Below are positions 42,850 to 51,348 of a stretch of DNA of 64,000 bases, in pieces; positions within the stretch are counted from its first letter, which is position 1, and the number at the start of each line of letters is the position of its first letter. The stretch comes from Nocardia vinacea NBRC 16497 (GTDB lineage: Bacteria; Actinomycetota; Actinomycetes; Mycobacteriales; Mycobacteriaceae). The DNA is taken from the NCBI RefSeq assembly GCF_000308835.1, contig NZ_BAGN01000422.1:1-64000 (forward strand). The letters run 5' to 3'. The position numbers and the translations under genes are program-made. The notes beneath the pieces are model-generated. The model was not told where the DNA came from, did no database searches, and worked only from the letters and a program-made list of their open reading frames with translations.

Positions 42850-45569
42850 CCGGAACAACCGTCAGCGATACCGCACTGGCCGCCGATGCGACGATGGCGC
42901 CGCAAGTGGGCGCCAAGGCCGCGAATCTCGGCAGGCTCGTAGCGGCCGGCTACCGGGTGCCACCGTTCGTGGTGCTGAGTGCCGCCGCGTGTGCGCGCAT
43001 CCTCGAACCGATCCGTGGATCCATCGCCGACGCGCTGGATTCGCTCGATCACACCGATCCGGCATCGTTGCGTGCGGTGTCGGAGGAGATCCGCACGATC
43101 ATCCTTGCTCAGCCGATCCCAGCGGATATCAACACCGAGCTGGGCGCGGACGTGCGCGAAATCCTTGATCGCACACCACAATCCGGTGCTCGGCTGGCTG
43201 TGCGTTCCTCCGTGAGCGGTGAGGATTCGGCGACGGACTCCTTCGCGGGCCAACTCGATACCCTGCTGAATGTCGCTCCGGCGGACGTGTCGGCGGCGGT
43301 GCTGGACGTGCTCGCCTCGGCCTACTCGGAACGGTCGCTGTTCTACCGAGCGCATCGCGGACTGGACAATACCGAGATCGACTGCGCCGTCCTGGTGCAG
43401 GTGCTGATCCACAGCGCGGTCGCCGGTGTCGCCTTCAGCTGCAACCCGCAGACCGGCGACCCGGGCGAGGCCGTCGTCTCGGCGGCTTTCGGCCTCGGTG
43501 AAGGTGTGGTCGCCGGAACTGTGGAGTGCGATACCTATTTCGTCGACACCGCCGTGCGCACGATCGTCTCCCGTTCGGTGGCTGAGAAGCAGAGCCGGGT
43601 CGTGGTGGCGGCCGATGGTTCCGGCACGGTCATCGAACAGATCACCGCGTTGACCGATCAGGCACTCACCGACACGCAGGTAGTCGAACTCGTCGGTACC
43701 GCAATGGGATTGGCCGAGGCCTTCGGCGTGCCACAGGATGTCGAATGGGCCTATGACGCCGAAGGCGTGCTGTACCTGCTCCAGGCCCGCCCGATCACCG
43801 CGACCGGCGCCCGCGAAACCATTTTCGACAATGTGAATGTCGCCGAGTCCTATCCCGGTTTGTCCAGCCCGCTGACCTTCTCGATCCTGCGGAACGCCTA
43901 TGAGCAGGTGTTCCGTGCCTGCCACAAGGATTTCGGCGCAACCGACGCCATCGTCGACCGCAATGCCGCGAGCCTGTACCCCTACTTGGTCGGTACCGCG
44001 CATGGCCGCATCTACTACAACATCAGCAACTGGTACCGGCTGTTCCTGCAGATACCCGGCATGGAGTTCGCCATCGAAGGCTGGGAGGCGGCCCTCAATA
44101 TCGAGAACCGCTACCAGCGGCCCGCCGCGCCGGCCCGCGGGCCGGCACGGGCGAAGGTGTATCTGCTGCGCTTGCGTATCGCCGCCATCATCACCGTTGG
44201 CTGGCTGCGGCTGCCGCGGCGGCTGCGCGCGTTCTTCACCGAACTGCAGGCCTTCACCGCCGATCTCGACCATCGGCTCGACCCGGAAACACCGGAGCGG
44301 GAACGGGATCCGGAAGCACTACTGGAGTGGATGGAGCGTTGCCTGCACGAACTCGTACCCGCCTACGCGGTGCAGATCTTCAATGACTTTCTGGCCCAGC
44401 AGATGTTCCACGTCGTGGGTCTGCTGCTGGAACGCGAAGGCCTCACCGAGCCGGCCGCCATCACACTGCGCAATGAGTTGTTCTGCGGCGAAGAAGGTGT
44501 CGACAGTGTCGACCCGGTCCGTTCGGCGCTCGCACTGACCGCAACGGTCCGGGCGGATGCCGCGCTGCGTGAGCTGTTCGAGGGGCCGCTGGAACCGCAC
44601 GAAGTGTGGAAAGCCCTGGCACAGCCGGAATTCGCCGATTTCCGCGGTGCATGCCTGCGGCATATCGCCCTGTTCGGCGACCGTACCGTCGACGAGCTGA
44701 AGCTGGAAACCGATCCGCTCGGCGAACATCCGGAGCGACTGGTTCCTATGCTGCGCAACTACCTGCGTGGCGGTCAGAACATCGATGAAATGGCGGCGCG
44801 CGAGAAGCAGATCCGGCGCGACGCGGAGCGCACCGCGGCCAGGCTGTTCCGTGGAAAGCTCCCGCAACGGTTGGCATTCCGGTTCGCACTCGGCCGGGCG
44901 CGCGAGCATGTGAAACAGCGCGAGAATATGCGGCTGGGTCGCAGCCGCTCCTTCGGGTTGGTGAAACGGGTATTCCGGGAATACGGCAGGCAGATGCACG
45001 CGGCCGGACTGCTCGAGGATCCGCGCGATATCTTCTGGCTCACCTACGAGGAGATCGCGGCCCTCACCCGAGGGACCGCTGTCGATACCGATGCGGCGCG
45101 CACGGTCGCCACACGCAAGAGCGATCACGAGCGGTGGCGCATCGAGCAACTGCCGTCACGGATCGTCACGGCAGGAATCGCGGCCGTCGGCATCAACGAT
45201 CCGGCCTTCGACCATCCGGCTCCCACCGGCGATTCCGGCAGCGTGCTGCACGGAATCGGTTGCGCGCCGGGCCGAGTCGAAGCTCCGGCACTGGTGTTGA
45301 CCACTCCGGAACCGGATGTGGTCGTCGACGGTCAGATCCTCGTCGCAGCCAGCACCGATCCCGGTTGGGTCTTCCTCATGGTGGCCGCCGGGGGATTGGT
45401 CAGCGAGAAGGGCAGCCCGCTTTCCCATACCGCCATTATCGGCCGTGAACTCGGCATTCCCACCGTCGTCGGCGTTCCGGGCGTCACCCGGCTGGTCGCC
45501 AGCGGGGATGTGCTGATTCTCGACGGCAAGGCCGGGACCGCAACCATCGTTCAGGAACACAGCTCATGA
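42846..45569 (+). CDS. RPH-like ATP-dependent dikinase / phosphotransferase
   Basis: A 907-residue protein. Residues 1-320 are the PPDK-N ATP-grasp (GAKAANLGRLVAAGYRVPPFVVL, SSVSGEDSATDSFAGQ, LLQARPITAT). About 330-785 is a helical substrate domain. About 790-907 is the phospho-His domain with His861 in SPLSHTAIIGRELGIPTV. The chain ends 46 residues after His861, so the PEP-binding barrel of real PEP synthase is absent. The domain order and length match rifampin phosphotransferase, which phosphorylates a small-molecule hydroxyl. This suggests a pathway metabolite, not pyruvate, as substrate. ATG 42846 is set by ATGA overlap with the P450 stop; the frame is open further upstream but that is inside the P450 gene. 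A homologous module is fused within the 32663-38650 product. Confidence 0.88.
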   Translation: MTGTTVSDTALAADATMAPQVGAKAANLGRLVAAGYRVPPFVVLSAAACARILEPIRGSIADALDSLDHTDPASLRAVSEEIRTIILAQPIPADINTELGADVREILDRTPQSGARLAVRSSVSGEDSATDSFAGQLDTLLNVAPADVSAAVLDVLASAYSERSLFYRAHRGLDNTEIDCAVLVQVLIHSAVAGVAFSCNPQTGDPGEAVVSAAFGLGEGVVAGTVECDTYFVDTAVRTIVSRSVAEKQSRVVVAADGSGTVIEQITALTDQALTDTQVVELVGTAMGLAEAFGVPQDVEWAYDAEGVLYLLQARPITATGARETIFDNVNVAESYPGLSSPLTFSILRNAYEQVFRACHKDFGATDAIVDRNAASLYPYLVGTAHGRIYYNISNWYRLFLQIPGMEFAIEGWEAALNIENRYQRPAAPARGPARAKVYLLRLRIAAIITVGWLRLPRRLRAFFTELQAFTADLDHRLDPETPERERDPEALLEWMERCLHELVPAYAVQIFNDFLAQQMFHVVGLLLEREGLTEPAAITLRNELFCGEEGVDSVDPVRSALALTATVRADAALRELFEGPLEPHEVWKALAQPEFADFRGACLRHIALFGDRTVDELKLETDPLGEHPERLVPMLRNYLRGGQNIDEMAAREKQIRRDAERTAARLFRGKLPQRLAFRFALGRAREHVKQRENMRLGRSRSFGLVKRVFREYGRQMHAAGLLEDPRDIFWLTYEEIAALTRGTAVDTDAARTVATRKSDHERWRIEQLPSRIVTAGIAAVGINDPAFDHPAPTGDSGSVLHGIGCAPGRVEAPALVLTTPEPDVVVDGQILVAASTDPGWVFLMVAAGGLVSEKGSPLSHTAIIGRELGIPTVVGVPGVTRLVASGDVLILDGKAGTATIVQEHSS

Positions 45570-46888
45570 CATCCACCGCAGCCGCACCGCACGAGACCGC
45601 GCACGGCGAGAACTTCAGCCTCGAGCACTACCTCGATCCCGCCGCGCACACTTTCGAACAGCGCTTCGAGGAATTCCGGCCCTATGTCGCGAACGCGCGC
45701 GGCACCGGATTCGTCCTCCGTGAGATCACCGGGCCGGCGGGTCCGGTCGTACAGGTCCGCGATCCCGATGGGACCGCGGTCCGCGACCTGATCATGTTGG
45801 GGTCGAACAACTACCTCGGCCTCGGCAACGAACCGGAGATCGTCGAGGCCGCGGTCCGGGCCGTTCGCGAATTCGGTGTCGGCCATGGCGGACCGCCACT
45901 GCTCAACGGCACCACCTCGGTGCACCGGCGGCTGGAAGAACGCCTCGCCGAGACCAAGGGCTGCGAATCCGCGCTGGTGTTCTCCTCCGGCTACGCCGCC
46001 AATGTGGGCTGGGTGACCGGCCTGCTGCGCAAGGGCGACATCCTGCTCTACGACGAGCAGAGCCATGCCAGCCTCTATGACGGCATCCAACTGGGGCGGG
46101 TCCGCTCGATGGCCTTCGAGCACAACGACCTTCGGCATCTGCGGCACCGGCTCATGCAGATCCGCTGGCGCAATCCGGGCGCGAATATCGTGGTCGCCGT
46201 CGAGGGCGTGTATTCGATGGACGGCGATATCGCACCGCTGCCGGAGATTCGGGCGCTGTGCGATTCGTTCGGAGCCTGGCTGGCCATCGACGACGCGCAC
46301 GGCACCGGTGTACTCGGCACGTACGGGCACGGCACCGCCGAACATTTCGGCATGGGGGCCGGATCGGTCGAGCTGTACATGGGCACCTTCTCGAAGGTGT
46401 TCGCCACCACCGGCGGTTTCGTGGCCGGGTCGAAGGATCTGGTGGACACGCTGCGGTTCTTCGCGCGTTCGTACATGTTCTCGGCATCGCTGGCCCCCGC
46501 GGTCGTCGCCTCGGTACTCGCCGCCATCGATTTCATCGATGCGCATCCGGAGCGGATCCGACAATTGCACGACAATGTCGACTACTTCGTGCGGGAACTG
46601 CGTCGAATGGGTTTTGCGGTCGATCCGCAGACCGCGATCATCCCGATCCTGGTGCCGCAGCACCTCGCCGTCGCCGAGGTCGTTGCGGCGCTGCACGCGC
46701 AGGGTGTGTTCGTCAACGGCGTCGAATTCCCGGCCGTCCCACGTGAACAGCAGCGACTGCGGGTCAGCATGATGGCCACGCTCAGTCGCGATCAGCTGGA
46801 TTTCGCGCTGGAGAAGATCTCGGCCGTGGCCCGCCGCTTCGCCTTCCATCCCGAACAAATCGGCACGATCGAAGAAGGAATCCGCTGA
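45566..46888 (+). CDS. Alpha-oxoamine synthase (serine palmitoyltransferase/BioF-like)
   Basis: A 440-residue PLP enzyme. Seen: LGSNNYLGL, VFSSGYAANVGWV, DEQSHASLYDGI, VEGVYSMDGDIAPLPEI, DDAHGTGVLG, and PLP Lys277 in GTFSKVFATTGGF followed by RSYMFSASLAP. The TFSK and FSASLAP region looks closer to serine palmitoyltransferases than to BioF or KBL, but this is by eye. The family condenses an amino acid with an acyl thioester, losing CO2, to give an alpha-aminoketone. With ACP, acyl-ACP ligase, SDR and lipid kinase in the same operon, the set parallels bacterial sphingolipid loci. ATGA overlap upstream, 1-nt gap downstream. Confidence 0.9.
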   Translation: MTSTAAAPHETAHGENFSLEHYLDPAAHTFEQRFEEFRPYVANARGTGFVLREITGPAGPVVQVRDPDGTAVRDLIMLGSNNYLGLGNEPEIVEAAVRAVREFGVGHGGPPLLNGTTSVHRRLEERLAETKGCESALVFSSGYAANVGWVTGLLRKGDILLYDEQSHASLYDGIQLGRVRSMAFEHNDLRHLRHRLMQIRWRNPGANIVVAVEGVYSMDGDIAPLPEIRALCDSFGAWLAIDDAHGTGVLGTYGHGTAEHFGMGAGSVELYMGTFSKVFATTGGFVAGSKDLVDTLRFFARSYMFSASLAPAVVASVLAAIDFIDAHPERIRQLHDNVDYFVRELRRMGFAVDPQTAIIPILVPQHLAVAEVVAALHAQGVFVNGVEFPAVPREQQRLRVSMMATLSRDQLDFALEKISAVARRFAFHPEQIGTIEEGIR

Positions 46889-46889
46889 T

Positions 46890-48293
46890 ATGACCGGAAC
46901 CGAAATCGCCGCGGGCGGCACGGCTTCCGAACGCCTGCTCGTGCACGCGGCACTCGCCGACCCGAGTCAGGACGAACGAGCCGCGTTGGCGAAGCTCGCT
47001 CACGAGATCACCGACTGGGCAGAGGTTTTCGAACTCGCCGAGCTCAATGCGACCATCCCACTGGTGCAGCGCCGCTTGGAATCCGAGGAACTCTACGACC
47101 TCGTTCCCGAACTGGTGCGAGCACATTTCGCCGGCGTGACCGATCGCATTGCCGCCGTGAACGATCGGCGCCTGGCCGGTGCCAGGGAACTGTTGCGCCG
47201 CTTCGACGAACGCGGCGTGCGCTGCGTCGTACTCAAGGGCATGCTGTTCTCGGCGGAGATCTACCACGATCCGCGCTACAAGCGCATGAACGACCTGGAC
47301 ATCCTCGTCGAACTCGATCAGGTGGATACCGTCATCGAGATCTACCGGGAGATGGGGCTTTTCGCCACTTCCGAACTGCTGGGCAAGGCCCCGAAGGTCC
47401 GCGCCGAACGCTCACACCACCTGCCGTCGTTCGTCTCCCGCGACGGATCCCTTGTCGTCGGCACACACTGGGGCCTGATCACCCCGCTGGCTCCGTACAC
47501 GGTCGACTACACCGCGATCTGGAAACGCGTGCGGCGCATCGACTTCTACGGTGTGCCCGCCTGGGCTATGTCGCACGAGGACAACCTGCACCACCTCGGC
47601 ATCCACCTGCCCTACTACAAGACCGGTGTACGCGAACTCGCCGACATCTGGAACCTGGCCCGCTACGCCGATGACCTCGACTACGACCTGCTGGCCGGTG
47701 AAATCGCCAAGGCGGGCAGCGAAAGCCTGATGTACCACGCCCTTTCGCTGGCCGATCGGCTCGTGCCCGAGCCGGAGTTCGCGGCATTGATCAGCTGGAT
47801 CGCGCCGAAGGTCAACCGCTTCACCCGCTACGACACCGCGCGCAAAACCGTCGATATCCATGTCCTGCTGCGCAGCCGCTCCACCCACACCTCACGCATC
47901 GAAAAGGCCTATACCGAATTCAATATGACCGCTCTCGCGAGCGAGAAGCGCGACCGCTTCGGCCGTCTGTGGTCGGATCTGCTGCTGGTGCCCGGTGACG
48001 AAGCGCGCAAGATGAGTTCGCTGCGCAAGCCAGCGCCGCTGGCCGATCTCGGCGCGCGAATCTCCGCCCCCTACCGGCTGACTCGCGTTTTCCAGCGCGA
48101 CCTCGGCCGCTGGCTGTTTCCGGCGGCTCTGGCCAAGACCGTCTTCGATCTCGGTGCCGCGTACGGTTCGGAGCTGGCGAGCCGGGCCGGAATCGGTACG
48201 ACGGCGACCGAACGCCCCGGCATCGACGAATACGCGGCCCAACTGGGGCTGACCCGCGCCGATCTCCAAGCGGTACTGGACAGCCAGGAATGA
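46890..48293 (+). CDS. Nucleotidyltransferase family protein (PF14907-like)
   Basis: A 467-residue protein. The recognisable part is about 75-260: RCVVLKGMLFSAEIYHDPRYKRMNDLDILVE, in which the DLDILV acidic pair and the LKG motif match the uncharacterised NTP_transf_5 family of nucleotidyltransferases found in polysaccharide and natural-product clusters. The rest is helical with no further motif. It might transfer a nucleotidyl group to a phosphorylated lipid, but the family chemistry is not established. It overlaps the HAD gene by ATGA. Confidence 0.78.
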   Translation: MTGTEIAAGGTASERLLVHAALADPSQDERAALAKLAHEITDWAEVFELAELNATIPLVQRRLESEELYDLVPELVRAHFAGVTDRIAAVNDRRLAGARELLRRFDERGVRCVVLKGMLFSAEIYHDPRYKRMNDLDILVELDQVDTVIEIYREMGLFATSELLGKAPKVRAERSHHLPSFVSRDGSLVVGTHWGLITPLAPYTVDYTAIWKRVRRIDFYGVPAWAMSHEDNLHHLGIHLPYYKTGVRELADIWNLARYADDLDYDLLAGEIAKAGSESLMYHALSLADRLVPEPEFAALISWIAPKVNRFTRYDTARKTVDIHVLLRSRSTHTSRIEKAYTEFNMTALASEKRDRFGRLWSDLLLVPGDEARKMSSLRKPAPLADLGARISAPYRLTRVFQRDLGRWLFPAALAKTVFDLGAAYGSELASRAGIGTTATERPGIDEYAAQLGLTRADLQAVLDSQE

Positions 48294-49012
48294 ATCGCAC
48301 AGTGCTGTGGGATCTTGACGGCACCTTGGTGCGGTTGCATCGGCGCCGGTTCAAGGCCCTGATGCCGCTGGCGGCCGCGCAGGCATTTCGCGAGTTGACC
48401 CCACCGCATCGTTTTCTGCGTGCCCTGCCCGGCGTGCTGAAGCAGGTCCGGGCCAACGACAGCGAGCACACCAACACCGACCTGATGGTCCGACTGCTCG
48501 CCGAGCGGTTGCGGGTCGCACCTGACGCGGTGGCGAGTCAACTGAAGAGTCTGGCGGAGACGGGGTTTCCGCGCCTGCGTGGTTGCTTTCCACCGGAGCC
48601 GATGGCACTGGATACGGTGACCCGGCTCCAGGAATCGGGCGCGGTACAGGTCGTCGCGACCAACCCGCTGTGGCCGGACAGCACCGTCACCACCCGGCTC
48701 GGCTGGGGCGGCTACGACCTGTCCGTGTTCACCTTCCGCACCAGCGGCGAGAACATGCGCCGCTCGAAACCACGCAACGAGTTCTACCGAGAACTGCTCG
48801 ACCGGCTCGGCGCGGAACCGGGGGAGTGCGTGATGATCGGCAACGACGCCGCCAACGACGCACCGGCGGCACTTCTCGGGATCCCCGTGTTCCTGGTCAA
48901 TGTGCCGAAATCGGCTGTTCCACAAGAATATTCGGGCCTCGTAAGTACGGGGAATTGGTCTCGGCTACGCGAGTGGCTGGGTATCGAGGAGAAATCATGC
49001 TCGTCGTCCTGA
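48290..49012 (+). CDS. HAD-superfamily hydrolase
   Basis: A 240-residue phosphatase-like protein. Motif I is DLDGT (residues 8-12) with the nucleophile Asp intact, motif II VVATNP, a conserved SKPRNEFY Lys, and motif IV in MIGNDAANDAPAA. Cap-type C1 insertion after motif I. It could remove a phosphate added earlier in the pathway. It overlaps the nucleotidyltransferase gene by 4 bp and the lipid kinase gene by 16 bp. Confidence 0.88.
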   Translation: MNRTVLWDLDGTLVRLHRRRFKALMPLAAAQAFRELTPPHRFLRALPGVLKQVRANDSEHTNTDLMVRLLAERLRVAPDAVASQLKSLAETGFPRLRGCFPPEPMALDTVTRLQESGAVQVVATNPLWPDSTVTTRLGWGGYDLSVFTFRTSGENMRRSKPRNEFYRELLDRLGAEPGECVMIGNDAANDAPAALLGIPVFLVNVPKSAVPQEYSGLVSTGNWSRLREWLGIEEKSCSSS

Positions 49013-49929
49013 ATCCACAGTCCAATGCCGGGACCGCGCTGCAGCGGTGGCGTCCGGTAGAAGGCGTGCTACGCGAACGGAATACCGATCTCACCGTCGA
49101 AATGCCCAGTGACGCAGAACAAGCCATGAAACTGGTCCAGGCGAGCCTCGAGTCGGATCCACCTGAGGTGATCGTGGCGGCGGGCGGCGACGGCATGGTC
49201 AACCTGGTCCTCAACGCGATCATCGACCCGGCGACCGACCGACCGCGGCACGGGGCGGAATCGGTCGCACTCGGCGCGATCGGTCTCGGCAGTTCCAACG
49301 ACTTCCACAAACCGGTGCGAACCAGTATCGCCGATATCCCGGTCCGGCTCGGCACACCCGAGCTCGTCGATGTCGGCAAGGCCACCATGCTGCTCCCGGA
49401 CGGCACCCGAACAGTCCGATACTTCCTGCTCAATGCGAGCATGGGACTCGTTGCGGCAGGCAACCATTCGTTCAACAATGCGCGCGGGCCGATCGGCTGG
49501 CTCAAATCCCGAAATGTCGAGGCGGCCATTATCGCCACCGCGCTGAGCAACATCGCCACCCATCAGCCACTCGCCATCCAACTGCGCGGATCCGACTGGG
49601 AGCACACCGCACCGGTCACGAATGTCGGTGTGCTCAAGAGCGTGCACTTCGCCGGTGGCATGTACTACGACACACCGGTCACCCGCGCGGACGGCATGTT
49701 CGACGTGAATATTTGGGAAGCCGCCGGACGGGCCCGGATTCTGGGGCTCATCGCAGGTCTCTACCGCGGCAAGTTCAGGGGTTCGGCGCTGGCCACCTGC
49801 CGTCGCGACACCGCGGTGGAACTGCGGCCCGTCGCACCCGCACCGCTCGAATTGGATGGCGAGATCACGATTGTGGAATCAGCCCGGTTAGAGGTGCTGC
49901 CGCGCGTGCTGCAGGTGTGTGCGCTGTGA
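48997..49929 (+). CDS. Diacylglycerol/sphingosine-kinase-like lipid kinase
   Basis: A 310-residue protein of the DAGK catalytic family (DgkB, YegS, sphingosine kinases). LVVLNPQSNAG at the N-terminus, nucleotide loop AAGGDGMVN (about residue 65), IGLGSSNDFH, and a C-terminal ELDGEI. The GSSNDFHK segment corresponds to the canonical GTGNDFA, with a substituted Thr. It phosphorylates a lipid hydroxyl. ATG 48997 follows GAGGAGA. In this operon a sphingoid-like or amino-lipid acceptor is plausible, but diacylglycerol cannot be excluded. GTGA overlap with the SDR. Confidence 0.87.
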   Translation: MLVVLNPQSNAGTALQRWRPVEGVLRERNTDLTVEMPSDAEQAMKLVQASLESDPPEVIVAAGGDGMVNLVLNAIIDPATDRPRHGAESVALGAIGLGSSNDFHKPVRTSIADIPVRLGTPELVDVGKATMLLPDGTRTVRYFLLNASMGLVAAGNHSFNNARGPIGWLKSRNVEAAIIATALSNIATHQPLAIQLRGSDWEHTAPVTNVGVLKSVHFAGGMYYDTPVTRADGMFDVNIWEAAGRARILGLIAGLYRGKFRGSALATCRRDTAVELRPVAPAPLELDGEITIVESARLEVLPRVLQVCAL

Positions 49930-50702
49930 CCGTTGTCCTGGTGACCGGTGCCGCCAACGGTATGGGCGCGGCGACCGTCGAATACCTTGCGCGTGTCGGC
50001 TATACGGTCGCGGGCAGTGACAAGATCGCGCGGGATGGCGTGCGTGCGGTCGATGTCCGCGATACCGACGCGGTGCGGAGTTGGGTGAAATCCGTGCACG
50101 CACGGCACGGCCGCATCGATGCGGTGGTCACCTTCGCCGCCTACGGCATTGTCGGTTCGGTGGAGGAGACCGATCCGGACGAGGCGGCCGCACTCATCGA
50201 TACCAATGTCATCGGCACCCACCGCGTGCTGCGCGAAGTGCTGCCGATCATGCGCGCGCAGGCGCACGGCCGGGTAATCGTGGTGAGCTCCGGTGCCGGC
50301 GCGATCGCCGAACCCTATGGCGGCTGGTATTCGGCCACCAAGGCGGCCATCGAACGCCTCGGTGAGGCGATGCGGATGGAGACCGCGGGCTTGGGCATCC
50401 ACGTCTCGGTCCTCGCGCCGGGGTGGACGGTCACCCCGATCATCGATTCGGCTGCGCGCGTTGCCGATCCGATCGAGGCATACACGCCGGATCGGACTGC
50501 GGTGCTAGGGCGCGTCACCGGATATCTGGAGCACGGACAGTCCGCGCAGATGGTAGCCAGGAAGGTGCGGACAATCTTGGAAGCGTCCGAACCGCGCCAA
50601 ACCTACCTGTGCGGCAGCGACGTTCGGCTCTCGTTCTGGACCCGGCGCTTCACGCCCGCTCGGGCCTACGAACGGCTCGTTCGCCGCTACTACGGCCTTT
50701 GA
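49926..50702 (+). CDS. Short-chain dehydrogenase/reductase
   Basis: A 258-residue classical SDR. TGAANGMGAAT cofactor loop (residues 7-17), VVSSGAGA with the catalytic Ser, and YSATK with Tyr and Lys. It ends with a basic RYYGL tail. A 3-ketosphinganine reductase-like role would fit its place beside an alpha-oxoamine synthase and a lipid kinase. GTG start overlapping the kinase stop. It is the last tightly coupled gene of the operon; 165 bp follow before the next one. Confidence 0.9.
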   Translation: MTVVLVTGAANGMGAATVEYLARVGYTVAGSDKIARDGVRAVDVRDTDAVRSWVKSVHARHGRIDAVVTFAAYGIVGSVEETDPDEAAALIDTNVIGTHRVLREVLPIMRAQAHGRVIVVSSGAGAIAEPYGGWYSATKAAIERLGEAMRMETAGLGIHVSVLAPGWTVTPIIDSAARVADPIEAYTPDRTAVLGRVTGYLEHGQSAQMVARKVRTILEASEPRQTYLCGSDVRLSFWTRRFTPARAYERLVRRYYGL

Positions 50703-50867
50703 CAGGAGCATGCACGGGCAGTGCCGGTAGTATCACCTCGGCCGCACGGGCTCCCAAGAAAGCGGGGGCTTGTCCGGTACGTGCCGTTCGCTGGATGGTT
50801 TTCGCAGTAGCCCATCTGCCGACGACACGGCAGAAAGGCAGCGATGACCAACCGATAGGGGCAGGCG

Positions 50868-51341
50868 ATGGCACCGGCTCTGAGATGTCTTGTCTGGGAA
50901 TTGGACAACACCCTCTGGGATGGTGTCGTCTGCGACGCGACCAGCGGCGCACCACGCCCCGCCGCCCTGCGCACGTTGGTCAAGCTCAGCGAGCGCGGCA
51001 TCTGGCACGCCGTAGCCAGCCGCAGCGACCGTGACCTCACCCTCAAGAAGCTCTACCGGCACGGGCTCTACGACATGTTCTCTGCCATCGAGATCGGCTG
51101 GGGGCGTAAATCGGCTTCGCTATTGCGGATCGCGCACACCCTCGGCTTGGAACTGGACACCATCGGTTTCATCGATGCCGAACCAGTGGAGCGAGCCGAA
51201 GTCACCCGCGCACTCCCACGCGTGCGCTGCTACGCCGCCCGCAACGCCGATGTCCTGCCCGCCCTCCCCGACTTCCGCCCAGTCCTCCGCACAGGCCCCT
51301 CACCCACCCCACCCATGGGCTTCGCAAGCGTCCGAGGCTAA
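50868..51341 (+). CDS. HAD-IIIC-like protein with substituted nucleophile
   Basis: A 157-residue protein of the small FkbH/HAD-IIIC type found near natural-product genes: VWELDNTLWDGV, AVASRSD, GWGRKSASL, FIDAEPVERAEV. In the family motif I reads DLDNT with the first Asp as nucleophile; here it is Glu11 (codon GAA). A Glu there should cripple phosphotransfer, so it may be a binding or scaffold protein. It lies 165 bp downstream of the operon on the same strand and may be its distal member. It is convergent with the hydrolase gene, 7 bp away. Confidence 0.82.
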   Translation: MAPALRCLVWELDNTLWDGVVCDATSGAPRPAALRTLVKLSERGIWHAVASRSDRDLTLKKLYRHGLYDMFSAIEIGWGRKSASLLRIAHTLGLELDTIGFIDAEPVERAEVTRALPRVRCYAARNADVLPALPDFRPVLRTGPSPTPPMGFASVRG

Positions 51342-51348
51342 ATCAAGA

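Noticed and set aside
32396..50702. Phosphonate biosynthesis, suggested by two PEP-synthase-like modules
   Set aside because: No PEP mutase or phosphonopyruvate decarboxylase is present and both modules lack the PEP-binding barrel.
32396..51341. PKS or NRPS cluster
   Set aside because: No ketosynthase, acyltransferase or condensation domain; only free ACPs and a stand-alone acyl-AMP ligase.
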